This document shows positions 21,344-34,187 of a stretch of 64,000 nt of DNA, one piece after another. The position numbers and the translations under genes were made by a program. The notes below the pieces were generated by a model, which was not told the DNA's origin, did no database searches, and worked only from the letters and a program-made list of their open reading frames with translations. Each line of letters starts with the position of its first letter. The stretch's first letter is position 1. The DNA comes from Cannabis sativa (taxonomy: Eukaryota > Streptophyta > Magnoliopsida > Rosales > Cannabaceae): assembly GCF_029168945.1 (NCBI RefSeq), contig NC_083602.1, forward strand, positions 66,050,600 to 66,114,599, read 5' to 3'.

Positions 21344-23376
21344 TGTAATGACCGCTTTAGTAAATTGGATTAGTAAAGGCAATTAACACTAATTTCTGTT
21401 ATTTTTATAATTATTTATGAATTTAATTATTTGTGGACTCCATTATTAGAAATGGACATTAGAGTTATAATTTCTTAATTCTGGAGATTTTATTAAACTC
21501 TAGGGGTATTATTTGACTTGTATGTGAATTATGTAATTTTTGTAAATTTTGCTCAGCGACAACGGAAAATGTGATGGATGGCTAGTTTGATCACATGGGT
21601 AAATTTAGAACCTTATTTCATAGTGGAATTTATATTGGAGAAAATAAAATACCGAGATTAGGCGTGGTTATGGAATTTGACCATTTTACTCCTAGTTTTG
21701 AAAAATGCCTAAGTTATAACCTAAAGGGTATTTTAGTAATTTGTTAATGAGGGGTTAGGTGGCTGCCTAGGTTGTTGACACCTAGCAAGTTTTATTTCAG
21801 CAAGGAAATAATTAGGAAAATCCTTTTGGCATTTTGAGAAAAACCAAGAAAAACCTAAATTAAAGAGTTTATCATTTTCTCTCTCTTTCTTTGTTCGGCC
21901 AACCCAAAAACCAGAGGAAACCATCCAAATTCTTCTCAAATTCTGAAATCAAGCTGATTACCAAGTGTTCTTGAGGTTGAGGTAATCCCTAGCTCTTTGC
22001 TCTTTGTGTTTTTAAGCTTTAAATTTGGTTTCAAGTAGTGATTTTTAGTGTTAGTGGCTGTTAGGGTTGGAAATGCTTAGGGTTCGAATTCTAAGCTTAA
22101 TTTGAGTTAATTTTAGCCTCTAGTAGCTGGTTTGGTTGTGTTGTGATATATTTATGCAAGTTTGAGCTTTGAACTCAAAGCTTTGATTCTTAATGGCATA
22201 AATTGAGTTAGTGTGTTTTTCTGTGAATTACTGGTTGAAGTATGTTGCATATACCCTAATTAGGTACTCTGGAAGGTTTGGTTGCATTTGGTGGAGGATT
22301 GAGCAAGAAATTGAAATTTTGGGGTGAACTGGTGTAAACCGGTTAGCCGGTTTTACCAGTACCTGCAAAACCGGCAGGGTCCCCAAATGCTCCATTTTCT
22401 CAATTCTCGTCCATATTCAGTGCCGTAGTTGGGTGTTTCCCTATTTCCTGAGTTAGTGTAATCCCTAGAGAATATAACAGAACCTAGGGTTGTGGGTTCG
22501 AGTTTCCCGGATTAAGGTTTCGATCTTGTGATTTACCCGGTTTCATTATGTGATTAGGGCATCCATTTCGCACAAGACTTTCCATTCAGGTCGGCCAACA
22601 CACTTGAATCTAGAAAGAAGGCAAGAATTGTGTATAATATGTAATATGAATATCTGAGTGTATATATGTGTTAAGTGTATATGCATGCTTATGTGTTAGT
22701 TGCACTACCAACACTTGTACAGTTATGGTACAGAGTGCATTGGTATAGTGATATTGTTTAAGAGTACATTACAGTGATACCGACACAAGTACGAGAATGT
22801 ACTGTGTGTGTGTGGTATATCACTCAGTGGTACTCAGGGTACGAAACAAACCCTACCAACACTCGTACAGTGAGGTACGTAGTGTATGTGGTATAGTGGC
22901 TATACCCTAGTATTGAACGTTCTTACTCATCTGTTAAGCCTTGTAAATAGGTGTATGGGCGCCTAGATACAAGTTGGTATTATATGATATGTTATATGCT
23001 TTTCTTACTGAGTCTGTCGACTCACAGTTCTGCTTCCATGTGTAGGTAAAGGAAAGGCGAAAGCTGAACAAGAGTGAGCCTGGCTAGGATAGGATTGTAC
23101 ATGTCGTGGCAGCATGACCTAGAGTGTTCGGTCTCTAGACATCTGGGGTTATATTTTGTAGTCGCTGTGCGACCTGAAAATTGTATTTTGGTACATTTTG
23201 TATAAAAGTTTAGTAACGGAATCCCGGTGTTTGTAAATAATTATGTAAATTATAAAGTTTAATATTTATTATAAAAAGTTTTAATTTGACACGTTTTTTG
23301 AGAAAAATCTTGATTAGCAAGGATAGCACTGTAATTGAAAAAGTACTGTAGCGTGCCTTAGCATTAGGGCGTTACA
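21344..23376 (+). mobile_element. Solo LTR of a Ty3/Gypsy (Tekay-like) element
   Basis: Starts TGTAATGACCGC and ends GGGCGTTACA, flanked by TATAA/TACAA (4 of 5 identical). Its layout matches the LTRs at 53913 and 60939: a start with (A)GxCCGCTTAGT, an internal block TTCTTACTGAGTCTGTYGACTCACAGTTCT, GTGTAGGTAAAGG, GATTGTACATGTCG, and a final TGATTAGCAA...GTTACA. No internal region remains, so it is a recombination-derived solo LTR of a related but distinct family. Confidence 0.85.
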
Positions 23377-24345
23377 TACAATCGATATGAAATGTGAAAT
23401 AATATAACATATCGAACATATATGTAAACCACGAAAGAGACATAATACCTCTAGCCATTGATCTTTGAGCTTCAATTCTTACTGTAGCTTTGAATTGGGT
23501 AATCGGGCTTTCAAGCTTTCTCTGATTTCTTTAGATAGAATTCGTTGTTTATACAGAATGAGTGAGGAGCTCAAGGACCGAGAGTACCCTATATTTATAA
23601 TATGCACACCTCATAAATAATTTATCTTACATTCTTTCGATATGAAGTTAATCAAAGGAGCATTCATATCATATGGTTAAAATAAAAAATTTCTAAAATA
23701 TTTAAAAAACTAAACTAAAAAGACGATACATTATATATTCTAAATTCATTTATTTTAAAGTTTCTTTAAAAGTTCTTATTCATGCTCTACATTTATAAAA
23801 TACCATTTATTGCTCTAAACATGTTTTATTAATTATTTAAGATTTTAATTTTCCTTTTTAGATGGGAATTTGTGTAAATATTAATATTATATAAATATGA
23901 TTTTGGTGATGTATTTTGAAGATGATAATTTGAGCACTCTTGTAAGTTTTTCTATTTTATCATTCAAAATATAATTATCAATTTTATTTTTCTTATTTTA
24001 TCTCATATTTTTATATTATACCATACATTAATTTTCATATTTTTTTTTATATTATTTAAATATTAAATTTTTTAAATATAATTTATTATAAAAATTATAT
24101 AAATTAATATAATAATATCACACATATATTAAAAAAATTTTAAAAATTAATATAAGAATTATAGCTAGCATAAAAAAAAATGTAAAGAAGACAATTACAA
24201 TATTTCGTATGTAATTGAGCCATCACATAAATTATTATATTATCATTGGACAGGACAATATCGGTGATGATGGAGGATTCTGACTGTGTATTACTACACT
24301 GCATGTCTATTTTAGGAGATAATTGTTATTTAACATTTTAAGGTA
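23377..24345 (-). other. Possible promoter and first exon of a minus-strand gene, cut by the solo LTR
   Basis: On the minus strand, TATAAATA (23592-23599) is followed 134 bp later by an ATG at 23458 in good context (GATCAATGGCTAG). It opens MARGIMSLSWFTYM and runs into the solo LTR after about 27 codons. This resembles a plant core promoter plus 5' leader, but no protein family is recognisable. The remainder (23650-24345) is AT-rich with no signal. Confidence 0.25.
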
Positions 24346-24625
24346 CTAAATATTAGGGTTGAATATCCAATTTAATTAATATTTTTTTACTTATTTTGAT
24401 TTAATTCAATTAGTAATTAGATTTTAAAAAATCATTATCTGATCCAACATAATTAAATCTCAAAATCCAATCCAATCTAATTCAATTGCTAATTGAAATA
24501 TTGAATCAGATTTTTACACAAAAAATACAAAATACCAACTTTATTACATATATACAACAACACGGTTACATCAACATTTTTACCTTCTCTCTTAATTTTA
24601 TTACACATATACCGCTTGCACATCA

Positions 24626-24860
24626 AATCCATGCACCTATCAACCATCAATCAACTCTCAATCACTTCCCTTTTTTTTTTTCTTTTGTTTTCATTTAATT
24701 TTTTATTTCTATTCATTTTTTTTTGAATCACATCAAGTAAAATCCATGCACATATCAACCATCAATCAACTCTCAATCACTTCCCTTTCTTTTTTTTTTC
24801 TTTTGTTTTCATTTGATTTTTTATTTGTGTTCATTTTTTTTTAAATCAGATCAAGTAACC
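24626..24860 (+). repeat. 115-bp tandem duplication
   Basis: AATCCATGCAC(C/A)TATCAACC...CTCAATCACTTCCC and the following poly-T/CTTTTGTTTTCATTT segment occur twice, starting at 24626 and 24741. Confidence 0.85.
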
Positions 24861-25060
24861 TCCATTGTTGAACCATAACTCACCACGATTCCTCAACAAT
24901 TTTTTTCCCTCTCATTTTTGTTCTTCAAAATTTTTTCAACTCCCACTAAACCAATCCCATAACTGTTTTCCCTCTTTCCTTTTGTTTTCAATCTCTATTT
25001 AAAATGATTTTGAACCGCTCATCCTCATCTCCTTCCCCTGTTTAGAAAAAAAAAATCCAA

Positions 25061-25263
25061 AATGGGTTTGAAATCACTAGCTAATAAAGCTAAGGGAAAA
25101 CGTCTTATTATTTGAGGAGGAAGATTCTGATTTTGCTCCTCCATTAACGAAGCGTGGGAGACCTCATCCTAAGAAGAAAACAAATTAGCTCGTTGTGCAA
25201 GAAAAAATGGCTGAAGACGTTTCTGGGAAAAAAGCTAATGTTGGTGCTGATGTTCGAACCGAG
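25061..25263 (+). pseudogene. Gene fragment with AT-hook-like motif inside hAT element
   Basis: The ATG at 25061 gives MGLKSLANKAKGKRLII then a stop. One frame over, the text continues EEEDSDFAPPLTKRGRPHPK, another stop, then MAEDVSGKKANVGADVRTE up to a GTTTGT donor-like site. The basic TKRGRPHPKKK is AT-hook-like, next to an acidic patch, which is typical of nuclear DNA-binding proteins. It is broken by a frameshift and a nonsense codon. Likely a captured or residual first exon; product unknown. Confidence 0.4.
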
Positions 25264-25662
25264 GTTTGTTTTCGGTTTCTTTTTGGTTTTCCCCCATTTT
25301 TTAAATTTTTTCATGTTCAACTTTTGTGGGTTTTGTGTTTATTGATTTCTCATTTTGTAATAGTTTTTTCATAGTTTTTTAATAGTGTAAACACCTTCTG
25401 TATGTATTTTTTTTTAATATGTTTTTTATCTAGTTGTTTCCTGTCCATTTTTATATCATCAATGGGTAACAATGAGATTTATCATGAATGTTAATGTTCA
25501 AAGAGTTTTTCCAGTATTTTAGTTTGTATACAGTTGTTTTGTAATTTTATTATAGTTTTGCTACTTGCATATGTTATTTCATTATAAAACTAATATGCAA
25601 CTATTTGCACAAAACATACTATGTATAACTACTATTTCTTAGAGGAAGTTTAAGGATAACTG

Positions 25663-26034
25663 TTGGTCGGTGGCTACCTAAGGAAACTCCGATTCGATCC
25701 GCCCCCCCCCCCCCCGGGCTGGGAGGCATCTACCTCATCCCGATCACAAGGAGAGGTTCACCATGACGAGGGTACTTCCGTTTTTTCCATTCCGGAAATA
25801 ATGAAAGACATAGGGGACCATCCTTTTGTTGCGGCATGCTCCTCAGATTTCAAAGTGAAGACGGCCTTAGCTTCTCAACAGAAATAACTGGCTGATATAA
25901 CCGCTGAGGTGGCTCTGATCAAACTTCAGTATGGAGTATGCGTGAGAACTAGAGCTTCAAAAGAAGCCGTAGCGAGGGTTGGTAGTGTCGCCGGAGGCCC
26001 ACTTGCTTCTAACGTTCTGCACCTTCTAACATAA
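25663..26034 (+). pseudogene. Unrecognised gene fragment with C14 tract
   Basis: The region has much higher GC than its surroundings. A run of 14 C (25702-25715) is followed by an open stretch encoding MKDIGDHPFVAACSSDFKVK and, past an in-frame TAA at 25886, an Ala/Val-rich helix-like tail ending at TAA 26032-26034. No family recognised. The composition suggests captured exon sequence within the hAT element rather than host intergenic DNA. Confidence 0.35.
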
Positions 26035-26964
26035 ATAAAAAATGATGTTGAATTGTCTGAAGGCTTTTTCTTCGTTCAATCCTGCGAATCCATCGCGTTA
26101 CTTCGATGAGTTTCCCCATCAAATTAAATTCCTGCATAATATATAAACTATCATAAAACGATAATGCAACTATAAGGCATCCAAAACAAAAAATAAACAG
26201 ACTTATACGTAACTGGTTGTACCTTAATTCGATTTTACTATTCTTATTGTGTTTTTTAAAAAATATATTTATATTGGAAACCAGTAATCAATCAAAATGC
26301 AACTGTATATAACGTAGATATATTATTCATGAGGTTTTTTTAAAATTTTTCACATCATACATTGTTTTGGATTTGGTGGGAGCTCCAGATCTGTTTGTTA
26401 CAGATCTACATTTCATGAATCTGGATTTCGATATTAGGGGGAGTTGTTTTGATCGAATAAAACAGAAAACAAATGTGTAATTTCAGTTTCTTCACAGTTT
26501 TTCTGATTTTTTTCGTCATTTTCTGTTTAGATCATTACAGGTCTTCTTTTCCAGTTGATTTCGCCAGAATTAATAGTTGTATTTTCCTCGTTTTGGTTTC
26601 ATTTTGGTTGTTTTGCGGTTTTGAAACGATCGAGGTATGTTCATCTTCAACGTTCGCTCTGTACAGCTGAAGGCTTAGTGCATGTGGTATTTTTGTAAAT
26701 ATTTGTATGTGGACTGTATAAATGTTTAATGGGCCGACCCATAGTATTTTTGTAATTTTTTTTTCTTTTTTTGTATTTTTCTATTTTTTTCCCTTTTTAA
26801 TTGGATATCTAATTATTATTACAAGTGTAATGTAATTAAAAGTTTGAAATAACTAAAACAATAATATTACCAAGTAATAAAATAAAACAAAATATCATGA
26901 AAATAAATACATAAAACAATCAAGTGATACAAGTTCAACAAAAAAGTCACTAAAAATATAATTA

Positions 26965-27123
26965 TGTTATAAATATTAATAATTATGTGGATGTCCAAAT
27001 CTTTTATTTATTACTATTAATTGTAATCAATATTCCTCTTTTTCTTAGTTTCCCTTTTTCTTAGTTTCTTAATATTTTACTCTTGTATTTGTATAAATAG
27101 GGGTTCACCCCATTTGAATAAAT
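26965..27123 (+). repeat. Copia left LTR, part 1
   Basis: First 159 bp of the left LTR, with the TATA-like GTATAAATAGGGG near 27090. Interrupted at 27123/27124. It has a short CTTTTTCTTAGTTTC duplication absent from the right LTR. Confidence 0.85.
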
Positions 27124-28649
27124 TGTTAGGTTTTATGCCCTAAATAAAACTCCATTTCAACGTAGTCCATTTTATTCAACATCAATAAAGAAACAGAAGT
27201 ATTTTTCATTTATTTGTGTATGTTTTGGTTCATGTTATCAATTGCTTGTCTATTTGATTTATAAATTCATCTGAAACCCTTTTCACATACTTGATCCTGT
27301 TTATTGTGTTGTCAACACTTTGGAAAGTAAACATGACTATGTAAATAAAGTTTCCTAGATTTATCAGACATGGGGTTTTACTGATATGATAATCTACAAC
27401 ACAGTTTACTTGCATTTGGAGAAATGCTATGTTCTTTCCAGAGCATTGGTTAAAGTAAAGCTCAGGTTGGATGCATGGAGTATGCATCGGAAGGGACCGA
27501 TATTGAACTTTGACTTAGATTTATTAAACTTACCGTAATATCTATTCAAGTCAATATCGCCTAGTTGATCCTAGATCAAATGTTCTTAATCCTGTTATGA
27601 TTAGGCTCAATCTCAAGAGGCTATTCGTGTTCTTTGATTTGTTAGTTAAGCCTACTTTTGGGTCAGGGTGATACGTACATTTTGGGAATACGGTAGTGCA
27701 ATTGAGTGGGAGCGCTAACATAAACACGGAATCTATAGCTTCTATCTGGCGAATAGTAAGTAAAGGATGATCTCCTTCGAGCTTGACCAAACGAAAATAA
27801 ATGGTGGAGTACTCATTTCACATAAGCTGAAATATCATTTATACGGGGTTAAGTGTTTTAAGGATAAAATACATAGTAGGGTGTAACGGTAATCTAATCC
27901 CTTTACAGTGTAGATCATTCATATAGAGGATCATTGATCAAATTAGGATTATAACAATGGATAACTAATGATGTTTCTATATGGTTGAACATATAGAGCA
28001 TTCTATATACTGAGAGTGCAATTCTAAGTTCTATGCGTGGATTCAACGAAGAATTAATAAGTCAGTGAATTTAGATTATAAATTCTTGATCTGCTTATTG
28101 GAAGCTCGGTTATATAGACCCATGGTCCCCCCACTAGTTGAGATAATATTGCTTGTAAGAATCATATAATTGATTTTGATTAATCAATTATAATTCTCAA
28201 ATTAGACTATGTCTATTTGTGAATTTTTCACTAAGTAAGGGCGAAATTGTAAAGAAAGAGTTTTAGGGGCATATTTGTTAATTATGATACTTTGTATGGT
28301 TCAATTAATAAATATGATAAATGACAATATTATTTAATAATTATCTATAGTTATTAAATAGTTAGAATTGACATTTAAATGGTTGAATTTGAAAATTGGC
28401 GTTTTTGAGAAAATGAGATGCAGAAATGATAAAACTGCGAAATTGCAAAAAGTGGGGCCCAAATCCACATTTCCTAGGGCCGACCACTTTTATAGGTTTT
28501 TTTATCTAATATTTTCATTATTTTAATGCCAAATAATTCAAACCTAACCCTAGTGGAATGCTATAAATAGATAGTGAAGGCTTCACGAAATTTACACTTT
28601 TACTTCTGATTTCCTTCAGAGAAAAATCTGAGCCTTCTCTCTCTATACC

Positions 28650-29883
28650 TGTTACGAATTTTATGTTTATTACGCAAGTATACGCAATCAAGTAGTATCT
28701 CACGCAAGTGAGGTCGAACCACAGGGAATTGGATTAAGTACTACTAAATTATACTTATGATTCTATTTGGTAAAATAATATTTTGCAATTTAAAAGTAAA
28801 TAACTCAGAAAATTAAAGAAAAAATAAACGAAGATTAATCAAGATGAGAGATTAGGGAGGTGAATCCTGTTGATAAGCTACCAATGTTAATACCTAATTG
28901 CTATCCTTATCCCAATGTGAATGACAGATTATAAATTAACCTAACTCTTTTTCAGATCTTTTAGGTTCTAAATAATATGTTCTCTAATTAACTTCTTAAT
29001 TAAATCAACACAAAATCAGCATTAAGCAATAATCTATTCGTCACTGAGGCTATGTAAATACTTTCGTTTTACATCAAAACCTAGACTATCCAAATTTTAG
29101 CATTCTCAATTCTCACTTTTTCAGATTTTGAATTGAGATCATTAAACATGTAAAAGGTGATCAAGCTTGCACATGGAATTTAAAGAGAAATATAGATAGT
29201 ATTCACACATAAGATGAAGGAATGACAATTATTTATTAACTAGGCATAAACTTAAACAACAATCACCATCCTCTCTTATTGGGAAATTTAGTTCAACATA
29301 ACTCTGAAAACATCCATGATTAATTCAGAAACAAAAACAAACATAAAGAAGAAATTAAGGGTAAAAGAAAGAAACTAGAAGGTGATATCGCTCCGGGTCT
29401 CAAGATAGCTTCCTCTCCACTTGCATCCACTATTTAGGTCTATTTCTGCTTACTTTTGACCTTCAGTGTCGTATTCCTTATATAGGGATGAGAAGTGTGC
29501 CTCCAATTGAGAGAAAAATCAAAATTAGGTCAAAACCACGACGTCCGTACCTAGTCACGACTAGCCTTTAAGCTGGTCGCGACTACAGGCAAACCTCGAA
29601 AATTAGAGGTTCTGTCAAATCTCGAAGTCGCGACCAGAGTCGCGACCAGGAAAAAGGGTCGCGACCTGGCTCTCTGGAGGTCGCGACTATTGACGCGTCT
29701 GGAGCCGAATTTTCCAATTTTTTCCAAGTTTGTCCCAGTTTTCGCTATTTGACTGAATTTGAACTTTAACACCCCGGGAACCTGAAATAATAAAATCAAG
29801 CGTAAAACTGCTCCAAAAGACACCAATAGACGAGATAATGCTAACTTTAAAGACCCGAAACATAGGCTAATTATAACCTAACA
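28650..29883 (-). repeat. Athila-like 3' LTR
   Basis: Near-identical to 36324-37559 with scattered substitutions and a few single-base indels. Contains the GTCGCGAC palindrome cluster at 29571-29690. Confidence 0.9.
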
Positions 29884-31152
29884 AAATACCCCAAACTAGA
29901 TTCTTACTCGCCCCCGAGTAAGATAAAAAAACTAACTACGCTATCAGATAATTACTATGCTGCTGACTCATGCTCTGTTTTCTTCCTTGCATAAACTAGA
30001 ATTTTGATCCTACTAACTCTAACAATTAACTCGGATGCTCAATTAATAACACTATGTACAACTGCAAAAATTTATTCAAATGTGAAACATTGTTATAAAA
30101 GTGTTACTCTTTCCAACAGTTCCACAACCTGATAACTCATAAGCTTGCATGCTTACCTTTCTCCACTATTGTTGACAGTATTCTTTAGAATCATTAGGTC
30201 TTTTCAAGGCTTAGGTAATATGGCTCAGATCTTCAAGGGTAGGCAAAAGACAATTTCGGCTCAAGATATCATAATCACATAAACAGAACCCACAAGCTTT
30301 TTACTTTTCTTTTTCAAAACCCCCTAGTGTTCCCAAATTTTCCAAGATTGAGAGAAGATATCTCTAATATTTTTCCAACATCACTGATTTTTTTTTTCAA
30401 ACATATTTTTACTTTTTATTATTTTTTTTCTTCATATTCCATATTTTTTTTCTTCAGTGACATTGAATTACAGTTTTTTTTTCCTCTTCTCAATCTTACA
30501 AGTCTTTCTCCCTCTCACTATTTTCTCACACTAAATGTTTCTCCTCCCCCAAAACTAATTATGTAGCTTATGATATCATGGATAACATGGTGAAGAAAAA
30601 TTAATAGTGTGGTTGCAAAATTTTTCAAATCAATGGGTGAAAAACAAAACAGGTTTAGGCTCAAAAGGTTAACTAGGGATACACATTATTATGGTAGGCT
30701 TGAAAGGCTCAAACTATCCAACAAATGCCTAAGTCATATTCTAATTGAACACTATCAAGGATTTCGCCTCAAAAGAATAAACATGCAAGTTCTAAGCTAT
30801 CCCGTCAATCTTACCACAAACCATAGTAAAACAATTATAACAATTTTCACAGATTGAGTATTTGCAGAAAAACACATTTTTCAAAACATCCGAACTAATC
30901 CAAAGAGTTAACAAAATCAAGCACACAGTTATTTTACAGTTTTAGATCACATCACACTAATCAGCAGTATACAACTATCATCAAGCTTATTGCCATTCCT
31001 TAACTAAAACAAAAAAAAACTAAAGCAGAAAATTAACATGCAGAAATTAAAATGCAGAATTTAAAAATTTAAGTCTCTCCCCCCAAATTAAAATATGACA
31101 TTGTCCCCAATGTGTACAATAATATGCAGAGAGAAGAAACTTATCTGAGACC
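29884..31152. other. 3' untranslated part of the Athila-like element
   Basis: No coding. The PPT-like purine run AGTTTGGGGTATTT (minus strand) lies directly beside the 3' LTR. A pyrimidine-rich stretch lies at 30360-30550. The rest is AT-rich. Confidence 0.5.
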
Positions 31153-31384
31153 CTATCGAAAAGGGTTAGGTGGTGGCGGCTGGTCATATGGGTAGAACCG
31201 AGGAGGTTGCGCCAAATAATTCGGGTCATCAATCCCGATGTTCATTCTGTTGATGAGAGAGTTAAGTTGCTGGACTTGTCCCTCATCATAGATACTCCTC
31301 TGCACCATGTATTGTTGCATGTGGTTGTTCTGCTGAATTATATAACTCAGTTGTGCATGAGTGTATTGTGTTGTGGGATCGATA
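31153..31384 (-). pseudogene. 3' ORF remnant fused to RT by internal deletion
   Basis: The RT frame passes without a stop from LDRLAG into PIDPTTQYTHAQ and a Gln/Asn/Pro-rich tail ending NPFR at 31153. This tail is not RT. It looks like the 3'-terminal part of another ORF of the element, joined by a deletion that removed the rest of RT, RNase H and integrase. Confidence 0.5.
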
Positions 31385-31569
31385 GGCCCTGCCAATCTGT
31401 CTAGCATTTGATCAATGAAGGGAAAAGGAAAGTGATCTTTTTGTGTTGTTTTGTTGAGTTTCCTGTAATCGATGCAAATAACCTCATTCTTTTCATTCTT
31501 GATCACAGTCATTCCACCTTTCTTTGGAACCACTTGCACCGGGCTAACCCACTTACTATCTGAAATGGG
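31385..31569 (-). pseudogene. Athila-like RT fragment after the solo LTR
   Basis: Resumes exactly where the upstream pol stops: YPISDSKWVSPVQVVPKKGG, then CIDYRKLNKTTQKDHFPFPF and IDQMLDRLAG. It ends before the F/YxDD active-site block, so RT is truncated. Confidence 0.85.
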
Positions 31570-31574
31570 ATAAG

Positions 31575-33473
31575 TGTTGGAAATTATTTTACCAGGATCT
31601 TAGATCTACTCACAAGTATGTTTATTAACATCCTAAATAAGAACTTTCTAAAACGATAAATTAAACACATATAAGTTTAAGAAACCTTACATTGGGTGCA
31701 GTGGAATTAAATGACTCCTTCCGTTCAGATCTCTAACCCTTGTATCCTTTCTGTAGCAGAGTATTATCAAGATCTGAACCTGGATCTCTTTCTCTGAATC
31801 CTTGATGCTGAATCTCCTTTGCTGATGATCTTTCTTCACGATCTTCCTCACTATGATTGAGGTATTGCTTGATATGTGTGGGCACTACTCTAATCACTAA
31901 GATAGGTTCAAAATATGAAGGAAGAAGAGAGAGAGAGAGTGGCGGCTAGAGAAGAGAGAGAGGAGGCTCAGGTTTTTCTGATTCAGAAAGTGTGAAGTAT
32001 ATATTTCCTGAAGCCTTCACTATCTATTTATAGCATTCCACTAGGGTTAGGTTTGAATTATTTGGCATTAAAATAATGAAAATATCAACTTAAAAAGCCT
32101 ACAAAGGTGGCCGGCCATGGCTTAGTGGATTGGGCCTTGCTTTTTGCAATTTTGCAATTTTAACACCTTTTGTATCTGATTTTCTCAAAAATGCCAATTT
32201 CCTAATTCAACCATTTAAATGCCAATTCTAACTATTTAATAATTATAAATAATTATTAAATAATATTGTCATTTATCATATTTATTAATTGAACCATACA
32301 AAGTATCATAATTAACAAATATGCCCCTATTAACTCTTTCTTTACAATTTCGCCCTTACTTAGTGAAAATTTCACAAATAGTCATAGTCTAACTTGTGAA
32401 TTATAATTGATTAATCACAACCAATTACATGAGTCTTACAAACAATATTATCTCAACTAGTGGGGGGACCATGGGTCTATATAACCGAGCTTCCAATAAG
32501 TAGATCAAGAATTTAGCACTAAAATTCACTAACTTATTAATTCTTCGTTGAATCCACGCATCGAACTTAGAATTTCACTCTCAGTATATAGAATGCTCTA
32601 TATGTTCCACCATATAGACACATCATTAGTTATCCATTGTTATAATCCTAATTTGATCAATGATCCTCTATATGAATGATCTACACAGTAAAGGGATTAG
32701 ATTACCGTAACACCCTACTATGTATTTTATCCTTAAAACACTTGACCCCGTATAAATGATATTTCAGCTTATGTGAAATGAGATCTCCACCATTTATTTT
32801 TCGTTTGGTCAAGCTCGAAGGAGATCATCCTTTGCTTACTATTCGCCAGATAGAAGCTATAAATTCCATATTTATGCTAGCGCTCACACTCAATTGCACT
32901 ACCATGTTCCCAAAATGTACGTATCACCCTGACCTAAAAGTAGACTTAACTAACAAATCAAAGAACACGAATAGCCTTTCAAGATTGAGCCTAATCATAA
33001 CAGGATTAAGATCATTTGATCTAGGATCAACTTGGCGATATTGACTTGAATAGATTCTACAGTAAGTTTAATTAAATCTAAGTCAAAGTTCAATATCGGT
33101 CCCTTCCGATGCATACTCCATGCATCCAACCTGAGCTTTACTTTAACCAATGTTCTGGAAAGAACATAGTATTTCTCCAAATACAAGTAAACTCTTGTTG
33201 TAGATTATCATATCAGTAAAACCCTGTGTCTGATAAATCTAGGAAACTTTATTCACTAAGTCATGTTTACTTTCCAATGTGATGACAGCACAATAAACAT
33301 GATCAAGTATGTGAAAAGGGTTTAAGATGAATTTATAAATCAAATAGACAAGCAATTGATAAAGTGAACCAAAACATACACAAATGAATGAAAAATACTT
33401 CTGTTTCTTTATTGATGTTGAATAAAATAGATTACATTGAAATGGAGTTTTATTTAGGGCATAAAACCTAACA
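31575..33473 (-). mobile_element. Solo LTR inserted in Athila-like pol
   Basis: Ends TGTTGGAAATTATTT...AAAACCTAACA, flanked by perfect ATAAG at 31570-31574 and 33474-33478. It is the reverse complement of the split solo LTR at 27124-37943, with scattered differences. Its TATA-like CTATTTATAG (near 32028) shows the sense strand is minus. Confidence 0.92.
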
Positions 33474-34187
33474 ATAAGCAACTCCAGCATCCAACCACTT
33501 GACTACTTCTTTTCCGACAACTTCTTTCATGGGTGGATTGAGTCTTCTTTGAGCGTCGATTGTTGGTTTGGCATTGTCTTCCATGAGAATTCGGTGCATC
33601 ACTGTTAAAGGACTGATTCCTTTGACATCACCTAGTGTCCAAGCGATGGCCTTATTGTGAGCTCGGAGTACCCTCAAAAGTCTATCAGTTTCCACATCAG
33701 AAAGAGAAGCTGAAACAATAACTGGCAGCTTTTTATCTTGACCCAAAAACTCATACCTCAAGTGACTAGGAAGCACCTTCAATTCAAGTTCTGGAGGCTT
33801 TTCAGTAGATGGCATTAGCTCTTTTGGAACTGCTCCCAATTCCTCAAAATACCTTCTGTTCAAGGGCCCATAGGAATCAAGCCACTTCACATAACCCATG
33901 ACCTCTTGTCCCTCTTGCTCCGTCAATTCATCTTCAGTTAAACTTAGTTCAAGAGGATCATCTAGCAGCTTTTTCTCACCCACAATTTCATCAATCAAAT
34001 CAATGAAGAAACAGTTATCACTTGCCTTTGGGTACGTCATAGCCTTTAGCACATTAAAGACCACTTCTTCTACTTGGACTCTCAGCTTTAATTCACCCTT
34101 CTGAACATCGATCAAGGCTTGGCCAGTTGCCAAGAATGGTCTCCCAAGAATGATTGGGACATTGCTATCTTCTTCCATATTTGTCAA
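33468..34187 (-). pseudogene. Athila-like pol, protease end and RT start, cut by solo LTR
   Basis: Begins with the protease C-terminal flap (VPIILGRPFLATGQALID), then the PR-RT linker, and ends in the RT N-terminal region (TVMHRILMEDNAKP, RRLNPPMKEVV, KWLDAGVAY). There the solo LTR at 31575-33473 interrupts it. The last residues listed in this frame come from the TSD and LTR. Confidence 0.85.

Noticed and set aside
22075..22100. GGTTCGAATTC resembling a tRNA T-loop
   Set aside because: No acceptor or anticodon stem around it; it is part of the solo LTR.
27551..27790. 79-codon ORF, with a near-identical 88-codon relative at 32778-33044
   Set aside because: Both lie at the same place in two copies of a solo LTR; similarity reflects the LTR, not a gene.
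29551..29826. 91-codon ORF and its relative at 37257-37550
   Set aside because: Both inside Athila-like LTRs over the GTCGCGAC cluster.
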